Part shown: one piece after another, positions 52,119-60,919 of the stretch
How the letters are laid out: every line of letters begins with the position of its first letter
Position numbering within the stretch: position 1 is the first letter of the stretch
DNA from: a bacterium
GTDB lineage: Bacteria > Zhuqueibacterota > QNDG01 > JAGLOF01
Reading direction: 5' to 3'
Assembly (NCBI GenBank): GCA_023139105.1
Contig: JAGLOF010000004.1
Location: 1 to 64,000 of the forward strand
Length of the DNA stretch: 64,000 bases
The notes under the pieces: generated by a model
Database searches by the model: none
What the model was told of the DNA's origin: nothing
The model's input: the letters and a program-made list of their open reading frames with translations, nothing else
Translations under genes and position numbers: made by a program

Positions 52119-53127
52119 CTATCTCTTCCCCACCACCGGAGCTTGCCATCACAACCTCACCCTCTTCATCCAGTTTCCTTACAATATCAACTATCTTCTG
52201 CTGTGCTTTTTCAACATCCCGTAGTTTCACAGGTCCCATAAATTCCATCTCTTCACTGATCATTGCAGCTGCACGTTCAGATACATTTGTCAGTATCTTC
52301 TTCTGCATCTCTTCACTGCTACCCTTTAAGGCCAGGCTCAACTCTTTCATGTCAACATCTTTCAGTACACGCTGTATTGATCTGTCATCCAGCATTAAAA
52401 TATCTTCAAAGACAAACATCAGGTTCTTGATTTCAGTTGCCAGTTCAGGATCACGCTGTGATAAATCTGCAAGAATATTCTTTTCAACACTCTGCCCTGT
52501 CATGTTTAATATTCCTGCGGCCATTTTTACGCCGCCAATCTGGTTACCGGAAACATTAAACTCAACACGGGATTCCAGGACTTTCTCAACCTCTTTAATA
52601 TAATCGACAGCCACACGATCCATTGTTGCAAAACGGTACATCACATCATTACGCATATCCACAGGCAAATTGCCAATGATACTGGAGGCTTGAGCCGGTT
52701 CCAACTGTGTCAATACCAGTGCTATTGTCTGAGGATGTTCTTTCTGCATAAATGAGAGCAATTGTTCGGTATCCAATTTTTTAAGCACATTAAATCCGCG
52801 AATTTCCATAGAACGCTGAACTTTTTTAATTATCTCCAAAGCCTTCTGACTTCCCAGTGCCTCTTCCAATACTTCTTTGGCAAACTCAATACCACCAACG
52901 GCAATATATTGCTGGGCCAGCACCATCTGACGGAACTCGCCCTTTACATAATCTATTGTTTCACCGTCAATATTATCCAGTAGAGCAATTTCACGGGTAA
53001 TGGCTTCAACTTCTTCATCTGTCATCTCTTTTAAAATTGTAGATGAAGCCTTGGATCCTATTGTCACAAGCAATATTGCAGCCTTTTTCTTCCCATCAAC
53101 TTTTTTATTTTTTTTAAGTTCTGCCAT
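52111..53127 (-). CDS. fliG: Flagellar motor switch protein FliG
   Basis: The 338-residue protein is full length with the middle domain motif (MQKEHPQTIALVLTQLEPAQ) and the C-terminal torque helix (LALKGSSEEMQKKILTNVSE; GPVKLRDVEKAQQKIVDIVR). It couples the stator to the MS-ring. Three bases after fliF. Confidence 0.95.
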   Translation of the reverse strand: MAELKKNKKVDGKKKAAILLVTIGSKASSTILKEMTDEEVEAITREIALLDNIDGETIDYVKGEFRQMVLAQQYIAVGGIEFAKEVLEEALGSQKALEIIKKVQRSMEIRGFNVLKKLDTEQLLSFMQKEHPQTIALVLTQLEPAQASSIIGNLPVDMRNDVMYRFATMDRVAVDYIKEVEKVLESRVEFNVSGNQIGGVKMAAGILNMTGQSVEKNILADLSQRDPELATEIKNLMFVFEDILMLDDRSIQRVLKDVDMKELSLALKGSSEEMQKKILTNVSERAAAMISEEMEFMGPVKLRDVEKAQQKIVDIVRKLDEEGEVVMASSGGGEEIVV

Positions 53128-53129
53128 TT

Positions 53130-54686
53130 CTATTCCTCAAGTAACCAATAACGAATTAATTTAACGGCAGCAGAAGGCTTCTCATCTACAAAATCAGAGA
53201 TCTGCTGCAATAATTTAGCACTTTCTGCACCCTCGGGAGAGAGACCTTCCTCATCAATTCTGGGCAGAGGCACAGCCTCTGTACTTTCACCCGGTAATAC
53301 TGCACCACCAGCTGCACGCAGTTGACGTGTGCCGGCAATACCACTGGGTGCCGACAACTTCATCTTCTTCAGGCGCCCTTTGATTATCATGAGAAAAAGA
53401 AAAAGAAACAGGACAGGCAAAACCTTTTGCACCAGATCAATATACTGGCCATCAATTCCAAAAAGAAAATCAGGTTCAACAGAAAGAGGCTCATCACTCG
53501 TGTCAAATGCAAGGTTTGCTATTTCAAACTGATCCCTGTCCTCATTAAATCCTATTGCATTTTTAACAATATTTTCCAATGCATTCATCTCTTCCGGCAG
53601 CCGTTGTCTGACACTGTCCACCATTACACCGTTAATATCAGGCATGGTACGCCTGAAATGATCAACAACAACCGAAATCGATAATTGAGTAATACCGCCA
53701 ACTGCATTTACAATATGCTCAACAGTCGTGGGAACATTATAATTAGTAGTAAAATACTCTGATTGGCCGGTAACGTTTTGCTGCCCTTGATTTGATTTCT
53801 CACTACGTTCTTCACTGAGAATGGCCGTATTATTCGGATCATAATTCTCACTTGTCTGCTCTATGCGCTGAAAATCAAGATTTGCCGTAACCCGAATATG
53901 TGAGTGCCCTTCCCCCAGTACAGCCGACAACATCGATTGAGCCTTTTGTGTAAGATGAGCCTCGACACGCCGTTGAACATCTAATTGAGAAGATGTCATG
54001 CCCATTATACTATCCATAGAATAGGCTCCACTGAGCGTACGACCTCGTGAATCAACAATCTTGACATTGCCCGGATGCAGACCTTCAACACCGGCAGAAA
54101 CCAAGTTTGCAATGCCTTCAACCTGTTCATCACGTAGCCTTCGATTTGTGGACATATGTAGAACTATTGAAGCAGTAGGATCATTTTGATCTTTCCTGAA
54201 GAGACGGTCTTCCGGAATAACTATATGAACACGGGCCTTGGTAATTCCTTTAATTGATTCAATTGTACGGCTCAGTTCTCCTTCAAGGGCCCTGCGGTAA
54301 TTAATTTTCTGAACAAAATTTGAGAGTCCAATCTCATTCTGATCAAAAATCTCATAACCAATAGATCCGGCGGAGGGTAGTCCCTGAGCTGCCAGGGTGA
54401 CGCGCCATTCATATATTTGCCTGGATGGAATTAATACAGATGAACCACCGGCTGAAAGCTTATATGGCACATTCTGAGCTCTGAGAGACTCGACAATCTG
54501 GTCAGCTTCTTTCAAATCCAGATTAGAAAACAGAAGTGCATAATCGGGCTGAGTGGCCCATCTGAACAGAAAAACAAAACCAAGGATACCAACAATAAGC
54601 GTAGTGGAGATTGTCATCTTCTGGCCCAGAGTCATGCCTCGTAAAAAGCCTAATATTTTATCTTTAAATTGATCAGCATCCGCCAT
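53130..54686 (-). CDS. fliF: MS-ring protein FliF
   Basis: The 518-residue protein has two membrane helices (about 23-45 and 430-450) flanking the ring-building motifs (ALLFSNLDLKEADQIVESLR; IGLSNFVQKINYRRALEGEL; VHIVIPEDRLF) and the beta-collar, and ends in a FliG-binding tail (FVDEKPSAAVKLIRYWLLEE). It is the base on which the motor is built. Confidence 0.96.
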   Translation of the reverse strand: MADADQFKDKILGFLRGMTLGQKMTISTTLIVGILGFVFLFRWATQPDYALLFSNLDLKEADQIVESLRAQNVPYKLSAGGSSVLIPSRQIYEWRVTLAAQGLPSAGSIGYEIFDQNEIGLSNFVQKINYRRALEGELSRTIESIKGITKARVHIVIPEDRLFRKDQNDPTASIVLHMSTNRRLRDEQVEGIANLVSAGVEGLHPGNVKIVDSRGRTLSGAYSMDSIMGMTSSQLDVQRRVEAHLTQKAQSMLSAVLGEGHSHIRVTANLDFQRIEQTSENYDPNNTAILSEERSEKSNQGQQNVTGQSEYFTTNYNVPTTVEHIVNAVGGITQLSISVVVDHFRRTMPDINGVMVDSVRQRLPEEMNALENIVKNAIGFNEDRDQFEIANLAFDTSDEPLSVEPDFLFGIDGQYIDLVQKVLPVLFLFLFLMIIKGRLKKMKLSAPSGIAGTRQLRAAGGAVLPGESTEAVPLPRIDEEGLSPEGAESAKLLQQISDFVDEKPSAAVKLIRYWLLEE

Positions 54687-54716
54687 GGATGGCTCCCTTT
54701 CATCTCAAACAATTAA

Positions 54717-55013
54717 TTACATCTGTGTTCGCATTATCTCTTTATAAGACTCCAGCAATTTATTCCTTATTTCAATAACCATCTCAAGCCCTACACTGGC
54801 TTTCTCTGCCGCAATCATCACCTGATGGAGATCTGTCACTTCACCACTAGCCATCTTTTCAGCACCTTTACCCGCTTCTATAATAGTCTGGTTTACATCT
54901 TCCAGCATATTACCCAGAGTCTCTCCAAAACCGGGTTTGGATACCTTATCAGGCATCTTATTAATGGCACCAATACGGCCACCAAGCCCTCCAATATGTG
55001 AAATTTCACTCAT
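54717..55013 (-). CDS. fliE: MS-ring/rod junction protein FliE
   Basis: The 98-residue product (from the ATG at 55013, AGGAG seven bases upstream; the track uses a TTG two codons earlier) has the FliE pattern: FGETLGNMLEDVNQTIIEAG, SGEVTDLHQVMIAAEKASVG, LEMVIEIRNKLLESYKEIMR. It joins the MS-ring to the rod. Confidence 0.94.
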   Translation of the reverse strand: MSEISHIGGLGGRIGAINKMPDKVSKPGFGETLGNMLEDVNQTIIEAGKGAEKMASGEVTDLHQVMIAAEKASVGLEMVIEIRNKLLESYKEIMRTQM

Positions 55014-55028
55014 AGTCAAGCTCCTGCC

Positions 55029-55370
55029 CTAAGAAACTAAATCCAGATTATGCCCCCGCACAGCCGAATGCATTCCGACATTCTGACCTTGCTGGTAGGC
55101 GGATATGCCAAAGATACCACCTGATGGAGGAAATAATGCGCCAAGCAACGCCTTCTCTTCACCACTCAAATACTTGGACAACGGCTGACTTACAGGGTCA
55201 CTCATGGATGTATTCTGCAGCTGCCCTACAGAATTAACCGAATTTGTCTGTTGTGCCTGTTCAGCCTGTGCGGCTTTGGCTATCTTGTCAAATTGTGCTG
55301 CCTGTCCGGCATCTTGACGTTGAGGCCGTGATACGGGTTGATACGACAGTCCATTTTGCTCAATTCTCAT
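55029..55370 (-). CDS. Unrecognised small protein between flgC and fliE
   Basis: About 113 residues, starting either at the ATG at 55379 (GGAG only one base away) or, more likely, at the ATG at 55370 (GGAG ten bases away). The N-terminal half is Gln/Ala-rich (QDAGQAAQFDKIAKAAQAEQ), probably disordered. The C-terminal half has a compact segment (LSKYLSGEEKALLGALFPPS). There is no signal peptide, membrane helix or axial-protein box. Placement between two exported rod components suggests an exported or assembly factor; no known function. Confidence 0.7.
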   Translation of the reverse strand: MRIEQNGLSYQPVSRPQRQDAGQAAQFDKIAKAAQAEQAQQTNSVNSVGQLQNTSMSDPVSQPLSKYLSGEEKALLGALFPPSGGIFGISAYQQGQNVGMHSAVRGHNLDLVS

Positions 55371-55390
55371 GCGCTGCATACTCCTTTACA

Positions 55391-55912
55391 CTAAATTTCC
55401 AGTGCCTTCTTCATCATGGCCTTGGCCGCATTTAAAATAGAAATATTTGCCTCATAACTCCTGGAAGCAGTCATAAGATTTGTCATCTCTTCAACAGAAT
55501 TAACATTGGGTTTTAGTACATAGCCCTCTGCATCAGCTGATGGATTCTCAGGCTCATAAACTTTTTTGAAAGGATTTGTCTGCTCCATGACAATTTGAGC
55601 ATCCACACCACTCAGGGCCGGATCATTGCCTCCTACACCCATATCCTCTTCCATACCGCGTTTATCAAAATGCCGTATCGAATCCTGCTGTAGCTCGATA
55701 CCCCGCATGGCATCACTCATTTCACGGGCAAAAAGCACCTCTACCGGTTTCTCTCCAAAAGTAACACGGCGCGGCACATAGGGCCCGCCAGCCGCCGTCT
55801 CAGTAGTATCAATATTTGCAATATTACTGGCAGTAGCATCTATCAAACGGCGTTGTGCTGCCAGCCCGCTGCCACTCACACGAAATACTGAGAATAAACG
55901 ATCAAATGCCAT
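55391..55912 (-). CDS. flgC: Proximal rod protein FlgC
   Basis: The 173-residue protein carries the rod box (FRVSGSGLAAQRRLIDATAS; NIANIDTTETAAGGPYVPRR) and the FlgC C-terminal motif (YVLKPNVNSVEEMTNLMTAS; RSYEANISILNAAKAMMKKA). An insert (about 70-110) makes it slightly longer than E. coli FlgC. It lies 18 bases after flgB. Confidence 0.94.
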   Translation of the reverse strand: MAFDRLFSVFRVSGSGLAAQRRLIDATASNIANIDTTETAAGGPYVPRRVTFGEKPVEVLFAREMSDAMRGIELQQDSIRHFDKRGMEEDMGVGGNDPALSGVDAQIVMEQTNPFKKVYEPENPSADAEGYVLKPNVNSVEEMTNLMTASRSYEANISILNAAKAMMKKALEI

Positions 55913-55930
55913 AATAAAACCCCTAACTCA

Positions 55931-56314
55931 CTAATTACGCCCGCGAATGGCTGTATGCAACCCTCTGAACTGCCGGCCAATTAAATTTGCTGCTGTATGA
56001 TACAAGATCTGATTTTCAGCAGAAGCAGCCATCTCTGTCTCAAGATCTACAGCCTCATTAAGTGTATTGACCAGACCGTCTGCTCCTTTTTGCCCGGAAA
56101 AGGGCATATGCCGTAAATCTTCTCTCAATGCAGTCAGCCTTGATGCCTGATCCATCTCTTTCAAACTGGCGGCAAAATCTACATCCCTGCGCTGATAACC
56201 AGGTGTCATAACGTTTGCCACATTACCGGATATTACACGCTGCTTCAGCCCTGCTACATCCAGCATCTTTTCAATAAAAGGTACAGGCGTCTTTTGAAAT
56301 ATGCCTTTAAGCAT
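55931..56314 (-). CDS. flgB: Proximal rod protein FlgB
   Basis: The 127-residue protein has FlgB features: LDVAGLKQRVISGNVANVMT, TPGYQRRDVDFAASLKEMDQ, and the C-terminal NEAVDLETEMAASAENQILY, then HTAANLIGRQFRGLHTAIRG. It is the first gene of the large flgB operon, behind a sigma-54 promoter. Confidence 0.94.
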   Translation of the reverse strand: MLKGIFQKTPVPFIEKMLDVAGLKQRVISGNVANVMTPGYQRRDVDFAASLKEMDQASRLTALREDLRHMPFSGQKGADGLVNTLNEAVDLETEMAASAENQILYHTAANLIGRQFRGLHTAIRGRN

Positions 56315-56355
56315 TGTAAAACTCCATTCTATTTACATTCATCAGGAGTCAAAAA

Positions 56356-56371
56356 TGCAAGCCGCATGCCA
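56356..56371 (-). promoter_or_regulatory. Sigma-54 (-24/-12) promoter for the flgB operon
   Basis: The minus strand reads TGGCATGCGGCTTGCA, a full match to TGGCAY-N5-TTGCA with the required ten-base GG-GC spacing, 42 bases upstream of the flgB start. The 188-base gap between flgB and the NtrC-type gene otherwise holds nothing coding. Confidence 0.85.
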
Positions 56372-56502
56372 ATCTAAAATAGTTATGATTTCAGAAAAGA
56401 TAATACCGTAAGTTGTTGTTTTTTATAGGAAGAAAAGGGAAGTGTTAATATTAAGCCTGATGTGCAATACCATATACCGGGGAAATTTTCACTATCTGCT
56501 AA

Positions 56503-57888
56503 TTACTTTTGATCTTGTACTGCCTTGTCAATGATCTCATAATCCCGAAGTTTTGTCCGTAGCGTTTTAATGGTAATACCAAGTTTTTTAGCGGTTTGAG
56601 TCTTGTTAAAATTCATCCTGCGATAAGTACGAATAATCAACTGTTTCTCTACTTCTGCAATTGTCATATCTTCTCTAAAACCATTCTCATCCTCCAGGAG
56701 GTCACGGTGGTCTTCAAGAAATAGAAAATGCTCCGGTTTAAGTATATCTTCACGATTTAAGATTACAGCTGTCTCAACAGAATTTTCCAGTTCACGCACA
56801 TTACCAGGCCAGTCGTATTGTATTAATAATTCCAGGGCTTTATTGGAAAAACTCTTATTTTTATCATACTTTTTATTATAACTATCTAAAAAATGTGTTA
56901 GAAAATGCGGAATGTCTTCACGCCGGTCTCTCAAAGATGTTAAAGTGAGAGAGACAACATTCAACCTGAAAAATAAATCTTTTCTAAAATTACCTTTTTT
57001 CACTTCATCCTTGAGATTACGGTTAGTAGTGGCAATAACACGCACATCCACTTTTACTGTTTTACCACTGCCTACTCTTTCAAACTCCTGATGCTGCAGA
57101 ACGCGAAGCAGTTTGGCCTGTACATGCAGATCCAGCTCACCAATTTCATCGAGAAGCAATGTGCCGCCGTCAGCAAGTTCAAACCTGCCCTTAGTGCGTT
57201 GTACAGCACCTGTAAATGCACCTTTCTCATGTCCAAACAGTTCATTCTCAAGAAGAGATTCTGGCAATGCGGCACAATTAACTTTAATAAAAGGTTTGTC
57301 GCGTCTCGGACTCACCTGACGAAGTGCACTGGCTGCCACTTCTTTACCCGTACCTGTTTCACCCATAATCAATACCGTAGAAGATAGCGGGCCCACCATA
57401 TCTATTAATTCTTTGACACGTTGGCTACTTGTGCTCCGACCGATTATTTGACTTACCGTGCTGTTTTTATTGAGTTCCTGTTTCAAAAAACGATTTTCAT
57501 CCAGCAGTTTCTGATGCTGGAAAACACGCTCTATTACAATATCAAGTTCTTCCAGTTCAACAGGCTTGGTAATATAGTCAAAGGCCCCTTTTTTCATAGC
57601 ATCAACAGCTGTAGATACAGAGCCAAAGGCTGTGATGATAATAACCTCTGTAGCCGGAGAGATTTTTTTTATCCTGGTCAGCAGCTCCAAACCATCCATG
57701 CCAGCCATCTTTAAATCACTAACCACAAGGTGATATGGATGTTTTTTGATCTCTTCAAGGCCCGCAAGACCATCGGCAGCACTGGCTACCTGACATCCCT
57801 TACGTTTTAATACATCACCAATAAAACGTCTGAGTATGGGGTCGTCTTCAACTACCAGGATAGATCTATCTTGTAATGACATAATCAT
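56503..57888 (-). CDS. Sigma-54-dependent response regulator, FlrC/FleR/NtrC-like
   Basis: The 461-residue protein has a receiver (Asp58 in [12 protein letters not shown]), an AAA+ domain with Walker A GETGTGKE (176-183), the sigma-54-contact GAFTGA (223-228), [15 protein letters not shown] and an R-finger region, and a Fis-type HTH ([20 protein letters not shown]). It would open the -24/-12 promoters seen before the flgF, fliL, flgB, M23 and kinase genes. It is encoded directly after its likely kinase and just upstream of flgB. Functional equivalents are FlrC, FleR and FlgR; the exact orthologue is not certain. Confidence 0.92.
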   Translation of the reverse strand: MIMSLQDRSILVVEDDPILRRFIGDVLKRKGCQVASAADGLAGLEEIKKHPYHLVVSDLKMAGMDGLELLTRIKKISPATEVIIITAFGSVSTAVDAMKKGAFDYITKPVELEELDIVIERVFQHQKLLDENRFLKQELNKNSTVSQIIGRSTSSQRVKELIDMVGPLSSTVLIMGETGTGKEVAASALRQVSPRRDKPFIKVNCAALPESLLENELFGHEKGAFTGAVQRTKGRFELADGGTLLLDEIGELDLHVQAKLLRVLQHQEFERVGSGKTVKVDVRVIATTNRNLKDEVKKGNFRKDLFFRLNVVSLTLTSLRDRREDIPHFLTHFLDSYNKKYDKNKSFSNKALELLIQYDWPGNVRELENSVETAVILNREDILKPEHFLFLEDHRDLLEDENGFREDMTIAEVEKQLIIRTYRRMNFNKTQTAKKLGITIKTLRTKLRDYEIIDKAVQDQK

Positions 57889-57889
57889 C

Positions 57890-59149
57890 TCAATGCTTAG
57901 GTAACATTATAGTAACCGTTGTACCTGCAGCAAGCTCACTTTCTATTAATATATCACCATGATGCAGGCCGATAAAGTTCTTGGCCAGGGCCAAGCCTAA
58001 ACCCAGGCCCTGCTCTCTTGTAGTAAAAAATGGTGTAAAAAGTTGCTGCAACACATCTTTACTCATGCCAATGCCATGGTCAATTATTGATATGGCTGCA
58101 TATTCATGCCTGTCTTTACCGCTCTTCTTTATTATTTTTAATTCAACACGAATATCAGAATTTTTAACATTGGCCTTCATAGCATTATTTAAGATTGACA
58201 TCAACGCCTGTTCAATTAAAATAGGATCAAAAGTTACATTCAAAGGAGAAGTAATAGAATCAAAATTATGCAGTATATTAACACCCGCTTCCTTCACTTC
58301 GTCTTGCTGAAGGAAATAGCCCAGCACATCACGCATGTAAGATACTACGTCCGTCTCTTCAAAATAGGGTTTTACAGGCCTGGTAAAATGATTAAAATTA
58401 GCAACAATTTCATCTAATCGTATTATAGACTCATTCACATGACCAACCATCTCGAGCCGCGGGTCATCCTTATCAAAGGATTCTGCTATAAGGTCTACAT
58501 AACCGCGTATGCCGCCCAGGGGATTACGCACTTCATGTGCAACTAAAGCGGCCATCTGATTAAGAGCCGTTTGAGTTTTTATCTGCAGCATCTCTTTTTC
58601 AAGCCTCTTAATACGGGAAAGATCTGAAAAAACCTCAACCACACCAAGAACTTTCTGATCACCTTCTGTTACAAGGGCCGTACTGTATCTAACCGGTACA
58701 GGCTGACCGCTTTTTGTTTGAAGCTGCTTCTCTTCCAGATTAAGTGCCCTACCCTCATTCAAGGTATAAAGAGGTGAAAAACGTTGACTAAATCCCTTTG
58801 CAAAAACTTCTTTATAGGGGCGCCCCAGCACCTCTTCTCCGGTAAATCCCGTCATTTTTTGCGCACCATTATTGAACAAAACTATAACACCCTGAGGATC
58901 TATCACTACCATGCCGCTTGTCATGCTGTTCAGTATGGAATCAAAGAACCAACGCAGCTGGTTAACCTTGTAAAAATCTTCTTCAAGCTGTTTGTTCTGC
59001 TCAGACATTTGAAGATTCAATGCCTGAATATTTTGTTTCAACTCCTTATAATTGGCATCTAAACTTGAGACACTTGAATTAAATGAATCAAAGGCATTGA
59101 CAATAGAGTGCGCATCAACATCTTGTTTTTTTTGCACATCATTGCTCAT
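57890..59149 (-). CDS. PAS-domain histidine kinase, FlrB/FleS-like
   Basis: The 419-residue protein has a coiled coil (about 20-65), a PAS domain (about 68-180, SMTSGMVVIDPQGVIVLFNN), the H-box (AALVAHEVRNPLGGIRGY, His205), N-box (LMSILNNAMKAN), G1 (IIDHGIGMS) and G2 (EQGLGLGLALAKN). It has no membrane segment, so it senses a cytoplasmic signal, in relatives the assembly state of the export gate. It overlaps the gene for a receiver protein by one base and is two bases from the NtrC-type gene. Confidence 0.92.
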   Translation of the reverse strand: MSNDVQKKQDVDAHSIVNAFDSFNSSVSSLDANYKELKQNIQALNLQMSEQNKQLEEDFYKVNQLRWFFDSILNSMTSGMVVIDPQGVIVLFNNGAQKMTGFTGEEVLGRPYKEVFAKGFSQRFSPLYTLNEGRALNLEEKQLQTKSGQPVPVRYSTALVTEGDQKVLGVVEVFSDLSRIKRLEKEMLQIKTQTALNQMAALVAHEVRNPLGGIRGYVDLIAESFDKDDPRLEMVGHVNESIIRLDEIVANFNHFTRPVKPYFEETDVVSYMRDVLGYFLQQDEVKEAGVNILHNFDSITSPLNVTFDPILIEQALMSILNNAMKANVKNSDIRVELKIIKKSGKDRHEYAAISIIDHGIGMSKDVLQQLFTPFFTTREQGLGLGLALAKNFIGLHHGDILIESELAAGTTVTIMLPKH

Positions 59150-59808
59150 TAGCGCGCCTCTGACTTCTTAGCTTTTAGCCTTTTCAATCTACGTTCAAAT
59201 TCACTGTCAGATATCACAGAATTATTATGCAGTTCTTCAAGTTTTGCCTGACGTTCTTCCAGATCAATGGTTTTTTTCCGATAAGCCGATATTCCTGTTG
59301 AGGTAAATCCCTCATCATGGCTCTCCGCAGCAGGCAGAATACGATGTCCATGGCGCAACATACTTTCATACTTCTGTATCTGAGCCTTTGCATCTTGAAG
59401 TTCCTGCCGCAAACGTATCATCTCCTGCTGATTCTCCTGCTCCTGAAGACATCGCCTTATTACATCGGCCAACTGTTCCAGTTTAAAAGGTTTAATTAAA
59501 TAATCCTGAACACCAATTTTCATAGCTTCCAGAGCAGTTTCAAGGGTTGGATGACCCGTCATCATAATCATGATTATATCAAATGAAAGGCGCTTGAACT
59601 CATTAATAAGCGTGATACCGTCCATATCATCAAGCATCAAATCGATCACTGCCAGATCAACAGGTTTTTCTTTCAACAGAGAAATTGCTGCCGGACCGGA
59701 AGAAGCTAATACTACATCATAACCCTCTTTGGTTAAAAAACGATGCAGTAAATCGCTAATGAACATATCGTCATCAACAATCAAAATACGAATTTTATCT
59801 TTATTCAT
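59149..59808 (-). CDS. Receiver protein with coiled coil and SHOCT-like tail
   Basis: From the ATG at 59808 the 219-residue product has a receiver (ILIVDDD; Asp56 in LAVIDLMLDDMDG; LIKPF), a coiled coil (about 115-155, RLRQELQDAKAQIQKYESML) and a C-terminal segment matching the SHOCT pattern (LEELHNNSVISDSEFERRLK). There is no DNA-binding domain. The track's GTG start at 59850 lies inside the preceding gene; ATGs at 59820, 59814 and 59808 are alternatives and none has a good Shine-Dalgarno, so coupling to the upstream gene is likely (ATGAATAA overlap). Confidence 0.82.
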   Translation of the reverse strand: MNKDKIRILIVDDDMFISDLLHRFLTKEGYDVVLASSGPAAISLLKEKPVDLAVIDLMLDDMDGITLINEFKRLSFDIIMIMMTGHPTLETALEAMKIGVQDYLIKPFKLEQLADVIRRCLQEQENQQEMIRLRQELQDAKAQIQKYESMLRHGHRILPAAESHDEGFTSTGISAYRKKTIDLEERQAKLEELHNNSVISDSEFERRLKRLKAKKSEAR

Positions 59809-60088
59809 TGGCATTGTCATAGTCAAAGTGAAGTGTTGTTCTCTCGCCACATTTACAGGTAACTACTACACCTGTAATCATATCCCCCTCAATCAAAGGT
59901 TCAACATATGGACCTTTTTTTGCGATATCCAGATAAGGAATAACTTTACTCATGGGGACAACGGGTATATCCTCACCTTTCAGTATTCGCTTGATTTTAC
60001 TGATAGGAACCTGGCTTTGCTCAACATTCCAGTCTTTAATTTCAGGCATGTCGGGCCTGTTGCTGTCTTTTTTCTTAATTACTGACAT
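59801..60088 (-). CDS. Small protein with CxC motif, unknown
   Basis: The 95-residue product has a Lys-rich N-terminus and a middle part (VPISKIKRILKGEDIPVVPM). A C-terminal half ends VVVTCKCGERTTLHFDYD, where CKCGE looks like half of a zinc or metal site, perhaps completed in a dimer. No family is recognised. Its stop overlaps the start of the receiver gene, and it lies 15 bases after the DUF3662-like receiver gene, so it belongs to this regulatory operon. Confidence 0.7.
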   Translation of the reverse strand: MSVIKKKDSNRPDMPEIKDWNVEQSQVPISKIKRILKGEDIPVVPMSKVIPYLDIAKKGPYVEPLIEGDMITGVVVTCKCGERTTLHFDYDNANE

Positions 60089-60103
60089 ATTATACTCCCG
60101 ACA

Positions 60104-60919
60104 CTACATACTCTTTGCAGAAGAATGAAGTTTCTTCTCATTATTAAGCAGCTGTTCAAGTAATGACTTAATCTCTAAAAATGAAAATGGCTTGGATATG
60201 AAACCGCTGGCCATGCTCGTTTCCGTCATATCTCTGGAATAAATAGAGTGATAACCTGAAATCAGAACAACTGGTATATCAGGCTCATCTTTCTTAATCC
60301 GTTGTATCAATTCCCATCCATCCATACGCGGCATCCTCAGATCTGTAATAACCAGATCTATGGTCATCTTTTTTAATATTTTCAATGCTTCAAAACCATT
60401 TCCAGCAGTTACAACCTGATATTTCAATTTTGTCAGCATGCGCTGCAATACAGCACAAAGAACAGGCTCATCATCAACAATCAGTATAAGAGGCATCTCA
60501 ATACTGCTTTCCTGTAACAATTCAGTACCCTGCCACTCATGTTCTGAGGCATCAATAAAATTTGAGATTCCCTGCCACTTCACCATATTACCAAATAAAA
60601 ACCTATCATCAAAAAAGCAGTCTATTCTTAGCTCTGATGCAAGCAGCTTATCAGAGCTATGCAGTTCAACCCGGACGCCTGAAATTGTATTTGAGGAATC
60701 CTGCTTTATAAGATTTTCAAGGTCGTATGTCAACTCAGTTATAAAATGCTCTTCATACTGCCTGCGAACATTTCGGTCTGTTTCCGAGAGAAAAACCAGA
60801 AAACGATTGGGGGAATGCCCTGTATTCTCAGGAGTAGTTTTTGCCTGCAACAGAGCCGCAGACAATACTTCAATAAAATAATTATATGGTATACGCAATT
60901 TCCTGCCTAAATAATCCAT
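60104..60919 (-). CDS. DUF3662/FhaA-N-like domain fused to a receiver
   Basis: The 271-residue protein ends in a standard receiver (about 143-260; VDDE at 148-151, Asp193 in LVITDLRMPRMDG, ISKPFS). Residues 1-105 resemble the DUF3662 (FhaA N-terminal) domain: a helix (YFIEVLSAALLQAK), the strand SPNRFLVFLSETD, then YEEHFITELTYDLENL and GVRVELHSSDKLL. That domain is best known in FHA proteins of Gram-positive bacteria, so the fusion is unusual. It overlaps the HD-GYP gene by one base. The receiver call is firm; the N-terminal assignment is tentative. Confidence 0.8.
   Translation of the reverse strand: MDYLGRKLRIPYNYFIEVLSAALLQAKTTPENTGHSPNRFLVFLSETDRNVRRQYEEHFITELTYDLENLIKQDSSNTISGVRVELHSSDKLLASELRIDCFFDDRFLFGNMVKWQGISNFIDASEHEWQGTELLQESSIEMPLILIVDDEPVLCAVLQRMLTKLKYQVVTAGNGFEALKILKKMTIDLVITDLRMPRMDGWELIQRIKKDEPDIPVVLISGYHSIYSRDMTETSMASGFISKPFSFLEIKSLLEQLLNNEKKLHSSAKSM

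Noticed and set aside
59801-59850. GTG at 59850 as the start of the SHOCT-like receiver
   Set aside because: It would add 14 residues encoded inside the upstream gene with no ribosome-binding site; the ATG at the gene junction fits better.
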